A stretch of DNA of 23,780 bases from Planctomycetaceae bacterium (GCA_005789975.1 SXWC01000114.1:1-23780); one strand, 5' to 3'; shown: positions 8,153 through 17,032, counted from the stretch's first letter. Made by a program: numbers and translations. The notes: generated by a model from the letters alone, not told the origin.

Positions 8153-11100
8153 ATGGCGAGGCGACACATCCGTCACGACAGGGACCCGCGGCCTCGGCGG
8201 CGCTGGGTCGGCGTTGCGCTCGTGATGCTCCTCGGCGCGGCCGCCTGGTTCGCCCCGGCCGTGCTCGTGCACACCCCCCTGCGCGACCGTCCGCTGGCTA
8301 TGGCGTTTGCCGGCATCGACGGCAGCATCGCGAGCGCCGGGGCGACATGGGGCTGGCTCGACGGCGTCGAGTATCGCGACGTCGTGCTCCGTGACCGTTC
8401 CGGCCGCGCGGCGGTGATCGTGCCGCGGGTCGTGATCGACCGCGGGATCCTGCGGCTGGCGATCGACCGATCGAATCTCGGCACGGTGCGGCTGATCGAG
8501 CCGGAGGCGCTCGTCGAGGTGCGGGGGGACGGCAGCTCCCTCGAAGACATCCTCGCCCCGTGGCTGGCGTCGGCCGGCCATGCGCCGGCCCTCGAGCTCG
8601 AGGTCTTGGGGGCGACGGTGGAGTGTGTCGACACCGTCCGCAGCGACGCCTGGCGGCTCACCGAGGTGATCGCCGCAGGCACGCTCGAGCCCGACGGCGT
8701 GCTCTCGGGCTGGACGGCCGCGGGCAGACTGCGGCATTCCGAGGGCCAGCGCACGGCTCCCGCCGTGGCCGTCGCGTCGGCCCCGGCCGCGGAGCCCGGG
8801 CGGCTCGACCGCTCGACGATCCCCACGGCGGCGGCGGCCGTGCTCGTGCGGGACGGCGGCTGGTCGCTCTCGTCTCCAGCCATCGCCCCCGACGGTTCAC
8901 GGAAGATGACGGTGGCGGCGCACAGGCTGCCGCTGGGCGCGTCGAGCGTCGTCGCCACGAGGTTTGGACTGTCGCACCTTCTCGACGGCATCGCCGACCT
9001 GCGGCTCGACATCACCGAAGACGCATCCGGACGGCATGTCCAAGGAGACACGACGATCGAACAGTTGGCCGTGTGTGACTCCGTCGCCCTCGGCGAGCGG
9101 TTCGCGATTGATCGCTGCACGATTCCGTTCGAGTTTTCACTCGAACCGGGGCGGGTCGTGGTGCGGCGGTTCACCGCCACGGCGCCGATGTTTCATGCGG
9201 AAGCCTCGGGCGGCCTGCGGCTCCCGCGGGATGACGTCCGCCGCTGGGCCGAGGAACTCGTCGGCGAGGATTTCACGGTGGCGTGTGACGTCGATCTGGC
9301 GGCGGCGTCGCGCAGCCTGCCGGGCGGCATCGCGGTGCGGCCCGATGTGCGGGTGTCGGGAGGCAGCCTGCGGTTTGCGGCCACGGCCCGGGCGGACGGC
9401 GACGATCGGCTGCTCGAAGTTCGGGCCACCGCCCGTGACCTCGTGGCCATCCGGGGAATCCCGCAGGCTCCGCACGATGCGAGCGACCGGAAAGCCGACG
9501 AGTCCCTGGAGGCGGCCGCGGGCGAGCCTGCGCCCGCCCGCGAACGGCGACTCTCCTGGCCCGAGCCCTTCAGCGCGTGGCTCAAGGGCCGCCGGGGTCC
9601 TGGCCGGGACGAGCGGCTGCGGGTCGAGGAGGCGCGGCTCGTCTCGCAGGCCCTGGAACTCTCGGCCACCGGCACGCCCGCGGAGCTCACCGTGCAATGG
9701 ACGGCTGATCTGGGCGGGCTTGTCGGCGAACTGACGGAGCTGCTCGATCTGGGCACCGCGACCGCGAAGGGCCGCTCCCGCGGGCGGATCGACGTCGGCG
9801 GCGATCCCGGCACCACCCGCCGGTCGCTCAAGGTCTCGGCGAGCGTCTCGGAGCTCGAGCTCGCCTTGCCGGGAAGTCCTGTGTGGCGCGACGCCGACAT
9901 CACGCTGGAGGCGGACGGCACCGGCAGCATGACGTCGGCGGTGGCCGCGGTTGAGCAGGCCCGGGGCGTGCTCGCGTGCGGTGACGACCGACTCGAGGCG
10001 GCGGTGTCGGGCGGGGTGCTCGTCGATCTCTGGTCGCTGCTCGGTTTTGCCGGGGCGGCGAACGTGCCGAGCGTCCGCCCGGCGGCGAACGCCGAGAATG
10101 TCTCGGCCGAGTGCTCGCTCGCGGGGGAGCTGGCCACGTGGCATCCGCGGCTGGCGGTGGTCGTGCCATCCCTGGCCGACGCGGGGCTCGAGCTCTCGGG
10201 CAAGTTCGCGGCCGCCGCCGCGGTGACGCCCCTGGCCGACGCGTGGCAGTGGCAACGGGCCGGCGGCGAGATCGAGAAGTTCACCGCCCGCTGGCGGGGC
10301 CGCGAGGTCAGCGAGCCGCGCGTGGTGGTCACGGCGGCCGGCCGCGTGCAGGCGCGGACCGGGCAGATCGACATCGCGTCGGGCGAGATCCTGACCGCGA
10401 CGCTTTCGCTGCGGACCGGGGGGCTCTCCTGGCTGCCGGCGACGGCCGGCGGATTCTTCGATCGCGCGAGGGGCCGACTCCAGTGGCAGGCCGACGCGGG
10501 TCGCATCGAGCCCTGGTTCGTGCCGGCGGCCGTGGCGGCCAGCCTGCCGGCCGCGGGCCGCGCGTGGGGCACGCTCGAGATCGTCGATACGAACGTCGGC
10601 ACGAACATCCTCTTCGAGTCCACGGGAAGCCAGTTGTCGCTCTCGTCGGCCGGCGGCGGAGTCGTGCGGCCGATGTGGAGCGAACCTCGGCTCGCGCTGG
10701 CTGTGGAAGTGACGCGGCCCCTCGGTGGTCGCGGAACCGCATCCGACGAGGTGCGGATCGATCGCATGAACCTCGAGTCGTCCACGCTCGCCGTGGCGGC
10801 GAAGGGTCGCGTCGCCGAGTGGTCCACGCGGCGCGTGGTCGAACTCGACGGCACCGCGGCCTACGACTGGACGCAGATTTCACGGTTGCTCGCGCCGCTG
10901 ACCGGCGGCCGTGTGCGGCTGGCCGGCACGGGTGGGCGGCCCTTCTCGTTGCGGGGGCCGCTCGGTGTGGAACCACCGCCGGCGGGGTCACCCGTCGCGG
11001 CCCCGGCCGAGACCACGTCGCTGCCCCTGCCCGACAACTGGCTGGCGGCGACCCGCGGCGGCGAGCAGGAACGACTCGTGACGGCGCGGATGGGAAGATC

Positions 11101-12055
11101 TCCCGCGGTGTCGGCCCCCGACGAGCGGCTGCTGGGGCTGGCCGTCGACACGTCGGCGGCCTGGACCGCCGGCGATCTCGACGGTTTTCCGCTCTCGTCG
11201 GGCGAGGTGGCGATCCGGCTCCTGGAGGGGCAACTCGCCTTCGGCCCGTTCGATCTCCCGGCAGCCGGCGGCCGGCTGCGCGGCGCGCCCTGGATCCGGC
11301 TGATGCCCGGGCCCGGCGAACTGATCGTGCCGCCGGGCCGCGTCGCCGAGAGCATCCAGCTCTCCGGGCCGCTGGGCGAGCGCTGGGTCAAGTGGCTCTC
11401 TCCCGTGCTCGGCCATTCGACCCGCACCTCGGGGGCCGCGACCATCGATCTGGCCGGGGCGCGGCTGCCGCTGGGTGACGCCTTCGGTGGCGAGCTCGCC
11501 GGGCAGGTGGTGTTCGAGAATCTCGAGGTCACCTCCTCCCCGACCATGCAGCCGCTGGTGAACCTGATCGTGAAGTTGCAAAGCGTCATCGATCCACGGT
11601 TTGCGTTCGGTGACAAGGCGGTGCTGATGCGGGTGCGGCCCGATCCGATTCGCGTGCGGCTGGCGGGCCGGCGGCTCTCGCACGAGGGGCTCGTGATGGA
11701 CGCAGGTCAGCTCGTGGTGCGGTCGCAGGGGAGCGTGGGCGAGGACGGCCGGCTCGACATGCAGGTGGAGGTGGCGTTTCGCGGCGACCTCGTCGGCCAG
11801 ACTCCGGTGATCGGGCAGCTGTTTCGCACACCGCTCCTGATTCCGCTCAAGGGCACCGTGCAGAAGCCGCAGTTCGACGCCCGATCGATCGACCTGATCC
11901 TGGGTCGTATCATGGAGAACACGGCCCAGGCCGTGCTCGGCGACGGCATCGGTCGCGGGCTCGGGGCAATTTTTGGCCAGCCGGATTCGCCGGCCCCGCC
12001 ACCGGCCGCGGAGCAGCCGCCACTCACGCTTCCGGGGGCGTTGCCACCGCGGTGA
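8153..12055 (+). CDS. Large AsmA/YhdP-like membrane-anchored protein
   Basis: A 1300-residue protein with a basic N-terminus (MARRHIRHDRDPRPRRRW), one transmembrane segment at about residues 18-38, and a long Ala/Gly/Val-rich, beta-strand-patterned body. The C-terminus (VNLIVKLQSVIDPRF, RVRLAGRRLSHEGLVMDAGQLVVRSQGSVG, LLIPLKGTVQKPQFD) resembles the end of AsmA/YhdP/TamB-superfamily proteins, which are anchored in the inner membrane, span the periplasm and are thought to move phospholipids or assist the outer membrane. That role is inference here. The last 25 residues are Pro/Ala-rich. The start at 8153 avoids overlap with the mobA-like gene and is the first ATG after a TATACT box; an earlier in-frame start at 8051 would overlap that gene. 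The last 32 bp overlap the convergent monooxygenase gene. Confidence 0.75.
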   Translation: MARRHIRHDRDPRPRRRWVGVALVMLLGAAAWFAPAVLVHTPLRDRPLAMAFAGIDGSIASAGATWGWLDGVEYRDVVLRDRSGRAAVIVPRVVIDRGILRLAIDRSNLGTVRLIEPEALVEVRGDGSSLEDILAPWLASAGHAPALELEVLGATVECVDTVRSDAWRLTEVIAAGTLEPDGVLSGWTAAGRLRHSEGQRTAPAVAVASAPAAEPGRLDRSTIPTAAAAVLVRDGGWSLSSPAIAPDGSRKMTVAAHRLPLGASSVVATRFGLSHLLDGIADLRLDITEDASGRHVQGDTTIEQLAVCDSVALGERFAIDRCTIPFEFSLEPGRVVVRRFTATAPMFHAEASGGLRLPRDDVRRWAEELVGEDFTVACDVDLAAASRSLPGGIAVRPDVRVSGGSLRFAATARADGDDRLLEVRATARDLVAIRGIPQAPHDASDRKADESLEAAAGEPAPARERRLSWPEPFSAWLKGRRGPGRDERLRVEEARLVSQALELSATGTPAELTVQWTADLGGLVGELTELLDLGTATAKGRSRGRIDVGGDPGTTRRSLKVSASVSELELALPGSPVWRDADITLEADGTGSMTSAVAAVEQARGVLACGDDRLEAAVSGGVLVDLWSLLGFAGAANVPSVRPAANAENVSAECSLAGELATWHPRLAVVVPSLADAGLELSGKFAAAAAVTPLADAWQWQRAGGEIEKFTARWRGREVSEPRVVVTAAGRVQARTGQIDIASGEILTATLSLRTGGLSWLPATAGGFFDRARGRLQWQADAGRIEPWFVPAAVAASLPAAGRAWGTLEIVDTNVGTNILFESTGSQLSLSSAGGGVVRPMWSEPRLALAVEVTRPLGGRGTASDEVRIDRMNLESSTLAVAAKGRVAEWSTRRVVELDGTAAYDWTQISRLLAPLTGGRVRLAGTGGRPFSLRGPLGVEPPPAGSPVAAPAETTSLPLPDNWLAATRGGEQERLVTARMGRSPAVSAPDERLLGLAVDTSAAWTAGDLDGFPLSSGEVAIRLLEGQLAFGPFDLPAAGGRLRGAPWIRLMPGPGELIVPPGRVAESIQLSGPLGERWVKWLSPVLGHSTRTSGAATIDLAGARLPLGDAFGGELAGQVVFENLEVTSSPTMQPLVNLIVKLQSVIDPRFAFGDKAVLMRVRPDPIRVRLAGRRLSHEGLVMDAGQLVVRSQGSVGEDGRLDMQVEVAFRGDLVGQTPVIGQLFRTPLLIPLKGTVQKPQFDARSIDLILGRIMENTAQAVLGDGIGRGLGAIFGQPDSPAPPPAAEQPPLTLPGALPPR

Positions 12056-13430
12056 GCCGCCGCGGGGCACCGGCGCGTGTCGCCGAATCGCGGCGGAGCC
12101 GCCGATCGACCGCGGCGATCAGCCGTTCGAGCCGGCGACGATAGGAGAAGTGCTCCACCTCGAGCGTGTGCCGCGGGGAGTCGACGTAGCGGATCGGGGA
12201 CGCGGGAGCCGGCCGTCGCCTCGCCGCATAGAGCCAGGCGGCCGCCCGCGGACTGACCCGTGCCGCCGTCGCCATCCGGGCGACCAGTTTCGCCTGCAGG
12301 TCGGTGAGACCCCACTGGCCGCTGTCGGGCTGGATGAGACCGACCACCGCGATGTCGTCGCGGTCGAGGGGCAGGAGATTCATGAACAGCCGGGGCGTCG
12401 CGGTGGCCGTGGCGGCGCCCAGGAGTGTGGCATCGATGAACGGCAGCGTGCTTTCATAGCCCGTGGCACAGATGACGACGTCGAACGGCTCCCGCGCGCC
12501 GTCCCGGAACACCACGGTCTCCCCGTCGAAGGCCGCCACGTCTCCCGCGGGCCGGATCGCTCCGGCGGCGACGAGTGGCAAAAGGTCGGCGTTGATCACC
12601 GGGTGGGTCTCGTAGAGACGGTGGTCGGGGCGGGGGAGGCCGTGCCGCCAGGGCAACCCCACGGTGCGGTCGATCATCCGCAGGCTCACGAGCCGCCGCA
12701 GCCAGAGCGGCGCGCCGAGGGCGAGCAACCGCTCGCCCCGGAGATCGGCCGCGCGGCCGTAGATCTCCCGCGGCACGACAAAATAGCCGCGGCGGGTCGA
12801 GTGCACCGTCAGCGCGGCATGCCGCGCGGCCTCGACCGCGATGTCGGAGCCCGAGTTGCCCCCGCCGATCACGAGCACCCGTCGGCCGGCGAGCGGCACC
12901 GGCAGCGTGGGCGACTTGTAGTCGGCCGCGTGGAGGAAGTCGCCCGTGAACCGTCCGGGGATCGTGGGGTATCGGGGCACGTGGTTGTGGCCGCTGGCGA
13001 TCACGACCCCCGCATAGCGGCGAACCTGTCCCCCGCCGAGATGCACGTCCCACCCCTCCCCCGGGCCGCCCGCCGGCGCGATCCGCTCGACCGCGGTGCG
13101 GAGGCGGATGTGGCGGTCGAGATCGAACGAGCGGGCATAACTCCGCAGATAGTCGAGGCACTGCCGGTGGTCGGGGTAGGGGGGATAGTGTCGCGGCATC
13201 GGGAACTCGGTAAACGCGGTGAGCGTCTTCGAGCTGATCAGCCGCGTCGACTCAAACACCCGGGAGGTCGCCGCACCGAAATACCAGTTGCCGCCGGTGC
13301 CATCCTCCCGCTCGAGGCACTCGGCATCGAGCCCCGCCGCGCGGAGCTGCCTGAGGGCGGCGAGCCCGGAGGGGCCCGCGCCGATCACGCACCAGCGCGG
13401 CGGGTCAGCGGTGTGCGGCGACGAGGGCAT
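12024..13430 (-). CDS. Flavin-containing monooxygenase (FMO-like)
   Basis: Class B flavoprotein monooxygenase using FAD and NADPH to oxygenate N, S or carbonyl groups; the substrate is unknown. The 468-residue product has the FAD-binding GAGPSG (about 17-22), a second conserved GTGGNWYF, the FMO fingerprint FxGxxxHxxxY in RFTGDFLHAADYKSP (about 161-171), the NADPH-binding GGGNSGSD near 189, and CATGYE in the C-terminal half. The start at 13430 (MPSSPHT) lies inside the end of the BioF-like gene, a 26-bp same-strand overlap that suggests coupled translation. The 3' end overlaps the AsmA-like gene tail to tail by 32 bp. The N-terminus before WCVIGAGP is short, so the real start should be close to this position. 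Confidence 0.9.
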   Translation of the reverse strand: MPSSPHTADPPRWCVIGAGPSGLAALRQLRAAGLDAECLEREDGTGGNWYFGAATSRVFESTRLISSKTLTAFTEFPMPRHYPPYPDHRQCLDYLRSYARSFDLDRHIRLRTAVERIAPAGGPGEGWDVHLGGGQVRRYAGVVIASGHNHVPRYPTIPGRFTGDFLHAADYKSPTLPVPLAGRRVLVIGGGNSGSDIAVEAARHAALTVHSTRRGYFVVPREIYGRAADLRGERLLALGAPLWLRRLVSLRMIDRTVGLPWRHGLPRPDHRLYETHPVINADLLPLVAAGAIRPAGDVAAFDGETVVFRDGAREPFDVVICATGYESTLPFIDATLLGAATATATPRLFMNLLPLDRDDIAVVGLIQPDSGQWGLTDLQAKLVARMATAARVSPRAAAWLYAARRRPAPASPIRYVDSPRHTLEVEHFSYRRRLERLIAAVDRRLRRDSATRAGAPRRLTAVATPPEA

Positions 13431-14619
13431 CGGCGAGGGTTTCCAGGTTGGTTTCCGTGTGCAGCCAGGAGATGCTCACGCGGACCAGGCTTTTGCCGGG
13501 CGGCACGCTCGGAGGACGGATTGCCGGCACGAAGTGTCCGAGGTCCGCCAGCCGCGCCGCCAGGGCCACCGCGGCGTCGGCCGCCCCGGCGACAATCGGC
13601 ACGATCTGGGCCTCCGCCGCGGCGATCTCGAGGCCGCCGGCGGCGAGCCGGTCGCGGAACGCGGCCGCCCGCTCGAGCAGTTCCCGCCGCCGGTTCGGCT
13701 CCGTGGCGAAGAGATCGATCGCCTGCGTGGCCGCGGCGGCGACGGCCGGCGGGTGCGCGGTCGAGAAGATCCAGCCCCGCGCCGTGTGTCGCAGCCAGCG
13801 GATGAGATCGGCGTGGCCAGCGACGAAGCCGCCCGCCGCGCCCACGGCCTTCGAAAGGGTCCCGGTGCGGATGGCGACACCGTCGCCGCAGCCCGCCGCC
13901 TCGACCAGGCCGCTGCCCCGCCGCCCAAAGACGCCGGTGGCATGCGCCTCGTCGATCAGCAGCATCGCGGCGTGCCGCCGGGCGAGCCCGGCGAGATCGG
14001 CCAGAGGCGCGATCGTGCCATCCATCGAGAACAGCGAATCGCTGACGATCAGCCGTCGCCGGCCCGTCGCCCCGGCAAGCAGCCTGTCGAGCGCCGCCAT
14101 GTCGCGATGCGGATAGACCGACACCTCCGCCCGCGAGAGCCGGCAGCCGTCGATGATGCTCGCATGGTTGCGTTCATCGCTGGCGATCACGTCGCCGGGG
14201 CCGACCAGGGCCGCGATTGTGGCGGAGTTGGCGGCGAAGCCGCTGGGAAACGTGAGGGCCGCCGGCACGTCGAGCAGCCCGGCAATCGCCCTCTCGAGCC
14301 GCTCGTGGGCCCGGGAGTGGCCGCTCACCAGCGGGCTCGCCCCCGCGCCGAAACCCTCGGCGCACGCGGCCTTCGCCGCGGCCTTCGTCAGGCGGACATC
14401 GCCGGCATAGCCGAGGTAGTCGTTCGAACCGAAGTTGAGCAGCGATCGCCCGTCGAGGGTCACCGCGCCTCCCTGCCGTCCATCACGCACGCGGTGGGGC
14501 CGTTCGAGCCCCTCGGCGGCGAGCCGCTCGAGATCGGCGGCGAGCCACTCGAGCGTCTCCGGAAGCGGTCCGGCGGTCACGGGGGTGTCGCGCGGGAAAG
14601 TCTCGATGCGGCAGGGCAT
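13405..14619 (-). CDS. bioF: Alpha-oxoamine synthase, BioF-like (8-amino-7-oxononanoate synthase)
   Basis: PLP enzyme that condenses an amino acid with an acyl-CoA; the closest function is 8-amino-7-oxononanoate synthase (L-alanine plus pimeloyl thioester, biotin pathway). The 404-residue product shows LNFGSNDYLGY, GAGASPLVSGHSRAHERLE, FPSGFAANSA, DERNHASIIDG, SDSLFSMDG, LIDEAHATGVFG (D223, H226) and the PLP lysine K257 in GTLSKAVGAAGGF. KBL-type 2-amino-3-ketobutyrate ligase is the main alternative; no other biotin gene is nearby. The start at 14619 lies 7 nt after the EVE-domain gene stop. CATAAT sits 6 nt before the ATG but coincides with that gene's tandem stops. The gene overlaps the monooxygenase gene by 26 bp downstream. 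Confidence 0.88.
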   Translation of the reverse strand: MPCRIETFPRDTPVTAGPLPETLEWLAADLERLAAEGLERPHRVRDGRQGGAVTLDGRSLLNFGSNDYLGYAGDVRLTKAAAKAACAEGFGAGASPLVSGHSRAHERLERAIAGLLDVPAALTFPSGFAANSATIAALVGPGDVIASDERNHASIIDGCRLSRAEVSVYPHRDMAALDRLLAGATGRRRLIVSDSLFSMDGTIAPLADLAGLARRHAAMLLIDEAHATGVFGRRGSGLVEAAGCGDGVAIRTGTLSKAVGAAGGFVAGHADLIRWLRHTARGWIFSTAHPPAVAAAATQAIDLFATEPNRRRELLERAAAFRDRLAAGGLEIAAAEAQIVPIVAGAADAAVALAARLADLGHFVPAIRPPSVPPGKSLVRVSISWLHTETNLETLADALVAAHR

Positions 14620-14626
14620 CCGGTCA

Positions 14627-15106
14627 TTATGCCTCGTCGCCCGGCGGTCGTTCGGCGCGGGCCCGAACCGTGCGGAACTGGGCCGCCGTGACCGGATGCA
14701 CCGAGAGCCGGCTGCCGCGCCGCAACAGCTCCATGCCGGCCAAGGACTTGACTCCGCGGAGCTCCTCGAGCGGGATTTCCCGTGGAAAGATCTCCACGAG
14801 CCGCACGTCGACCATCGACCAGACGGGATTCTCGGGCGATGCCCGGGGGTCGTGGTAGTCGCTCCGCGGGTTCCAGGCCTCGGGATCCGGATAGGACTCG
14901 CGGACGATCTCGACGACGCCGGCGACGGCGGACGGATCGGCGTTGGAGTGATAGTAGAGCGCGAGATCGCCCCGCTTCATCGCCCGGAGGAAGTTTCGCG
15001 CCTGGTAGTTGCGGACGCCTTCCCAGTGGGTCGTCTTCCGCTTCGCCCGGGCGAGGTCGTGGATCGAAAAGACGTCGGGCTCGCTCTTGATCAGCCAGTA
15101 TTGCAT
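14627..15106 (-). CDS. EVE domain-containing protein
   Basis: Small (159 residues) single-domain protein of the EVE/PUA-like fold, a family thought to bind modified bases in DNA or RNA. Visible motifs: the start MQYWLIKSEPDVFSI, THWEGVRNYQARNFLRAMKRGDLALYYHSN, VAGVVEIVRESYPDP, WSMVDVRLVEIF and LAGMELLRRGSRLSVHPVTAAQF. The length and order match the bacterial thymocyte-nuclear-protein-1-like family. The start is unambiguous because the family begins exactly at this Met. The gene lies first in a same-strand set with bioF-like and monooxygenase genes (7-nt gap to the former). A TAGACT box occurs 34 nt upstream of the ATG; there is no strong Shine-Dalgarno. Confidence 0.93.
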   Translation of the reverse strand: MQYWLIKSEPDVFSIHDLARAKRKTTHWEGVRNYQARNFLRAMKRGDLALYYHSNADPSAVAGVVEIVRESYPDPEAWNPRSDYHDPRASPENPVWSMVDVRLVEIFPREIPLEELRGVKSLAGMELLRRGSRLSVHPVTAAQFRTVRARAERPPGDEA

Positions 15107-15139
15107 CGATGGTGCTCGCGGGACGACTCGCCTGGAGAC

Positions 15140-15145
15140 AGTCTA
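15140..15145 (-). promoter_or_regulatory. -10-like TAGACT upstream of EVE gene
   Basis: Minus-strand TAGACT ends 33 nt before the ATG at 15106, which would give a leader of about 27 nt. It belongs to the TANACT family seen elsewhere in the window and would drive the EVE / bioF-like / monooxygenase group. No clear -35. Confidence 0.38.
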
Positions 15146-15203
15146 GGCCGCCACCACCCGTCAGCAATATTCCCCTCGGCCCTTCGGGAACCGGAAAGCA
15201 CGT

Positions 15204-15241
15204 GCGGCGGGCCGGGCGACCCTGAGCGCCCGACCCGCCGC
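15204..15241 (-). terminator. Strong GC hairpin downstream of YTV-repeat gene
   Basis: GCGGCGGG (15204-15211) pairs with CCCGCCGC (15234-15241), and inside it GGGCG (15214-15218) pairs with CGCCC (15227-15231) around an 8-base loop, with a 2x2 internal loop between the two helices. It lies 46 bp after the stop of the YTV-repeat gene and before the EVE gene on the same strand, the expected place for a terminator. Only a short T-run follows, so its termination efficiency is inferred. Confidence 0.55.
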
Positions 15242-15287
15242 GTTGTGCTCGCGTCATGCCCACCGGCCGTGGCCGGCGGGGCGATGG

Positions 15288-16829
15288 CTAGCAGCCCTTC
15301 TTGCAGCCGAGGAGGCCGGACTTGCGGGCGTTGCCGCTGCCGCTGCCGTTCGAGCAGCCGCAGGCGTCGTCGGCCGAAACCTCTTCCTCGATGCACTTCT
15401 TGACCTGCACGCACACCTGCTTCGTGACCTTCTTCGGCACGCGGACGACGTACGACTCGGTCTTCGTCTCCGAGACAGTGTCGCTGGCGCACACGCTGTA
15501 GGTCTTGGTCTTCTGCACGGGCACCATGACCGTGTAGTTGACCTCACGGGTCCGCGTCTCGGGCACGCACTTGTTCACCGTGATCTCGCGGCTGCGAGTC
15601 TCGGTGCGGCTCTTGTTGACGCACACCGTCTTGGTCCGGCTCTCCGGAACCATCTTGGTGACGCAATAGGTGCCCGAACGCTCCTCGCAACGCGACTTCG
15701 TCACGCACACGGTCCGGGTCCTGGTCTCCGGCACCATCTTGGTGACGCAGTAGTTCCGCGTCCGCTCCTCGCAACGGGAGAGCTTCACGCAGTAGTTCCG
15801 CGTCCGCTCCTCGCAACGCGACTTGTGAACGCACACCGTCCGCGTCCGCTCCTCGCAGCGGAACTTCTTCACGCAGTAGGTGAAGGGAACCTGCTCGCAC
15901 TCGGTCTTCCACGTCGTGACGTCGATCTCCTTCGTCTCGCAGGTGGGGACCCACTTGCGGCAGCAGACGACCTTGGGGCAGCAGGGATTGCCGGCGGCGT
16001 CATACTTGCCGTTCGCCGAAATCTCCTTCGCCTCGGTCACCCAGCTCCCGCCGCGGCAGGTCACCGACTTCGTCCCCTTCACCGCCACGCGACGCGACAC
16101 CGTGCGGTGGCCCGTCATCTCCTCGGTGTAGGGAACCCGCACCGTGTAGGTCTGCTGGACCTCTTCGGTGTAGGGCACGTTCACCTTGTAGGTGGCGGTC
16201 CGCTCCTCGGTGTAGGGCACGTTCACCTTGTAGGTCGCGGTCTTCTGCTCCTTGACCGGCACCATCACGGTGTAGGACTGCTCGACCTGCTCGGTGAAGG
16301 GCACGTTGACCTTCCACGTCCGGGTCTTCTCCTCCTTGACGGGCACCATCACCGTGTAGCTCTTCTCGAGCTGCTCGGTGTAGGGCACGTTGACCTTGTA
16401 CTCGACCGTCCTGGTCTCCGGCACGTTGACGTTGACGGTGTAGTTCACCGACTTCGTCCGCTGCTCCGGCACCATCACCGTGTAGCTCCGCGTCTTCTCC
16501 TCGATCCGCGGAACCTTCTTCGACACCTGGATCGACCGCTCGCGGACCTCGGTGGCCCACTCCGTCGTCTCCACGTCACGGATTTCCGGGACCATCACCC
16601 AACGCTTCACCGTCTTGGTGCACGCAGCACCGTCGGCGATGGCGGCACCGTCAGCCGCGGCGTGAACATCGGCACTCGGCGTCGCTGCATCGGCGGCACC
16701 AACCAGCACGGAACCATCGGCCGGGGTCGGAGCAGCCGGAACCTGATCGGCGCCGCGGGCGAAACCGCCCACGCACACACCGGCGGCAGCCGCCCATGGC
16801 AGAAAACTGAATGTCAGACGCTTCTTCAC
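15288..16829 (-). CDS. Secreted cysteine-rich YTV-repeat protein (planctomycete envelope type)
   Basis: Exported repeat protein of 513 residues. A signal peptide (MKKRLTFSFLPWAAAAGVCVGGF, probable cleavage near ARGA|D) is followed by an Ala/Pro-rich spacer. Residues about 60-240 form a beta-patterned repeat region built from YTVMVPV and YKVNVPYTEE units. A CC-rich centre (NPCCPKVVCCRKWVPTC) follows, then a second repeat region of a 14-residue unit RCEERTRNYCVTKS with cysteines at fixed spacing, and a Gly/Ser/Cys tail ending GCKKGC. The mature part has about 27 cysteines. This matches the YTV proteins known from planctomycetes, proposed to be disulfide-linked cell-wall or surface proteins (family knowledge recalled, not searched). 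Start: GTG at 16829, with GGAGG (16835-16839) 5 nt upstream; a longer ATG-started version would bury the signal peptide. Confidence 0.88.
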   Translation of the reverse strand: MKKRLTFSFLPWAAAAGVCVGGFARGADQVPAAPTPADGSVLVGAADAATPSADVHAAADGAAIADGAACTKTVKRWVMVPEIRDVETTEWATEVRERSIQVSKKVPRIEEKTRSYTVMVPEQRTKSVNYTVNVNVPETRTVEYKVNVPYTEQLEKSYTVMVPVKEEKTRTWKVNVPFTEQVEQSYTVMVPVKEQKTATYKVNVPYTEERTATYKVNVPYTEEVQQTYTVRVPYTEEMTGHRTVSRRVAVKGTKSVTCRGGSWVTEAKEISANGKYDAAGNPCCPKVVCCRKWVPTCETKEIDVTTWKTECEQVPFTYCVKKFRCEERTRTVCVHKSRCEERTRNYCVKLSRCEERTRNYCVTKMVPETRTRTVCVTKSRCEERSGTYCVTKMVPESRTKTVCVNKSRTETRSREITVNKCVPETRTREVNYTVMVPVQKTKTYSVCASDTVSETKTESYVVRVPKKVTKQVCVQVKKCIEEEVSADDACGCSNGSGSGNARKSGLLGCKKGC

Positions 16830-16862
16830 GGAAACCTCCAGAGGGAAATGAAAAAACCCGTC

Positions 16863-16874
16863 GTTTCGCGAAAC
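16863..16874. other. 12-bp palindrome upstream of YTV-repeat gene
   Basis: GTTTCGCGAAAC is a perfect palindrome 34 bp upstream of the GTG start of the YTV-repeat gene. It could be an operator for a dimeric regulator or a small leader hairpin. No promoter hexamer close to it is convincing. Confidence 0.35.
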
Positions 16875-17032
16875 ACACTTCCCGGTGACACGCGAAGAGA
16901 CCCCACCCCCAGTGGTGGCGCTCCTGCACGGGAAACCCGGAAGGGATCGCCGGCATTCCCTTCCGTCACCGTCGCCCAATACGCAGGGACGACGGGATCG
17001 GGCGGGCTTGCGCTGCCGGCAAACTTCCCTCA

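Noticed and set aside
14626..14631. CATAAT box 6 nt before the BioF-like ATG
   Set aside because: It has the same spacing as the other start-proximal boxes but is made of the EVE gene's final codon and tandem stops (GCA TAA TGA), so it may be coincidence. Not counted as a promoter.
15560..16400. CRISPR-like array of short repeats
   Set aside because: The repeats are in-frame codons of the YTV/RCEER protein with related, not unique, intervening sequence.
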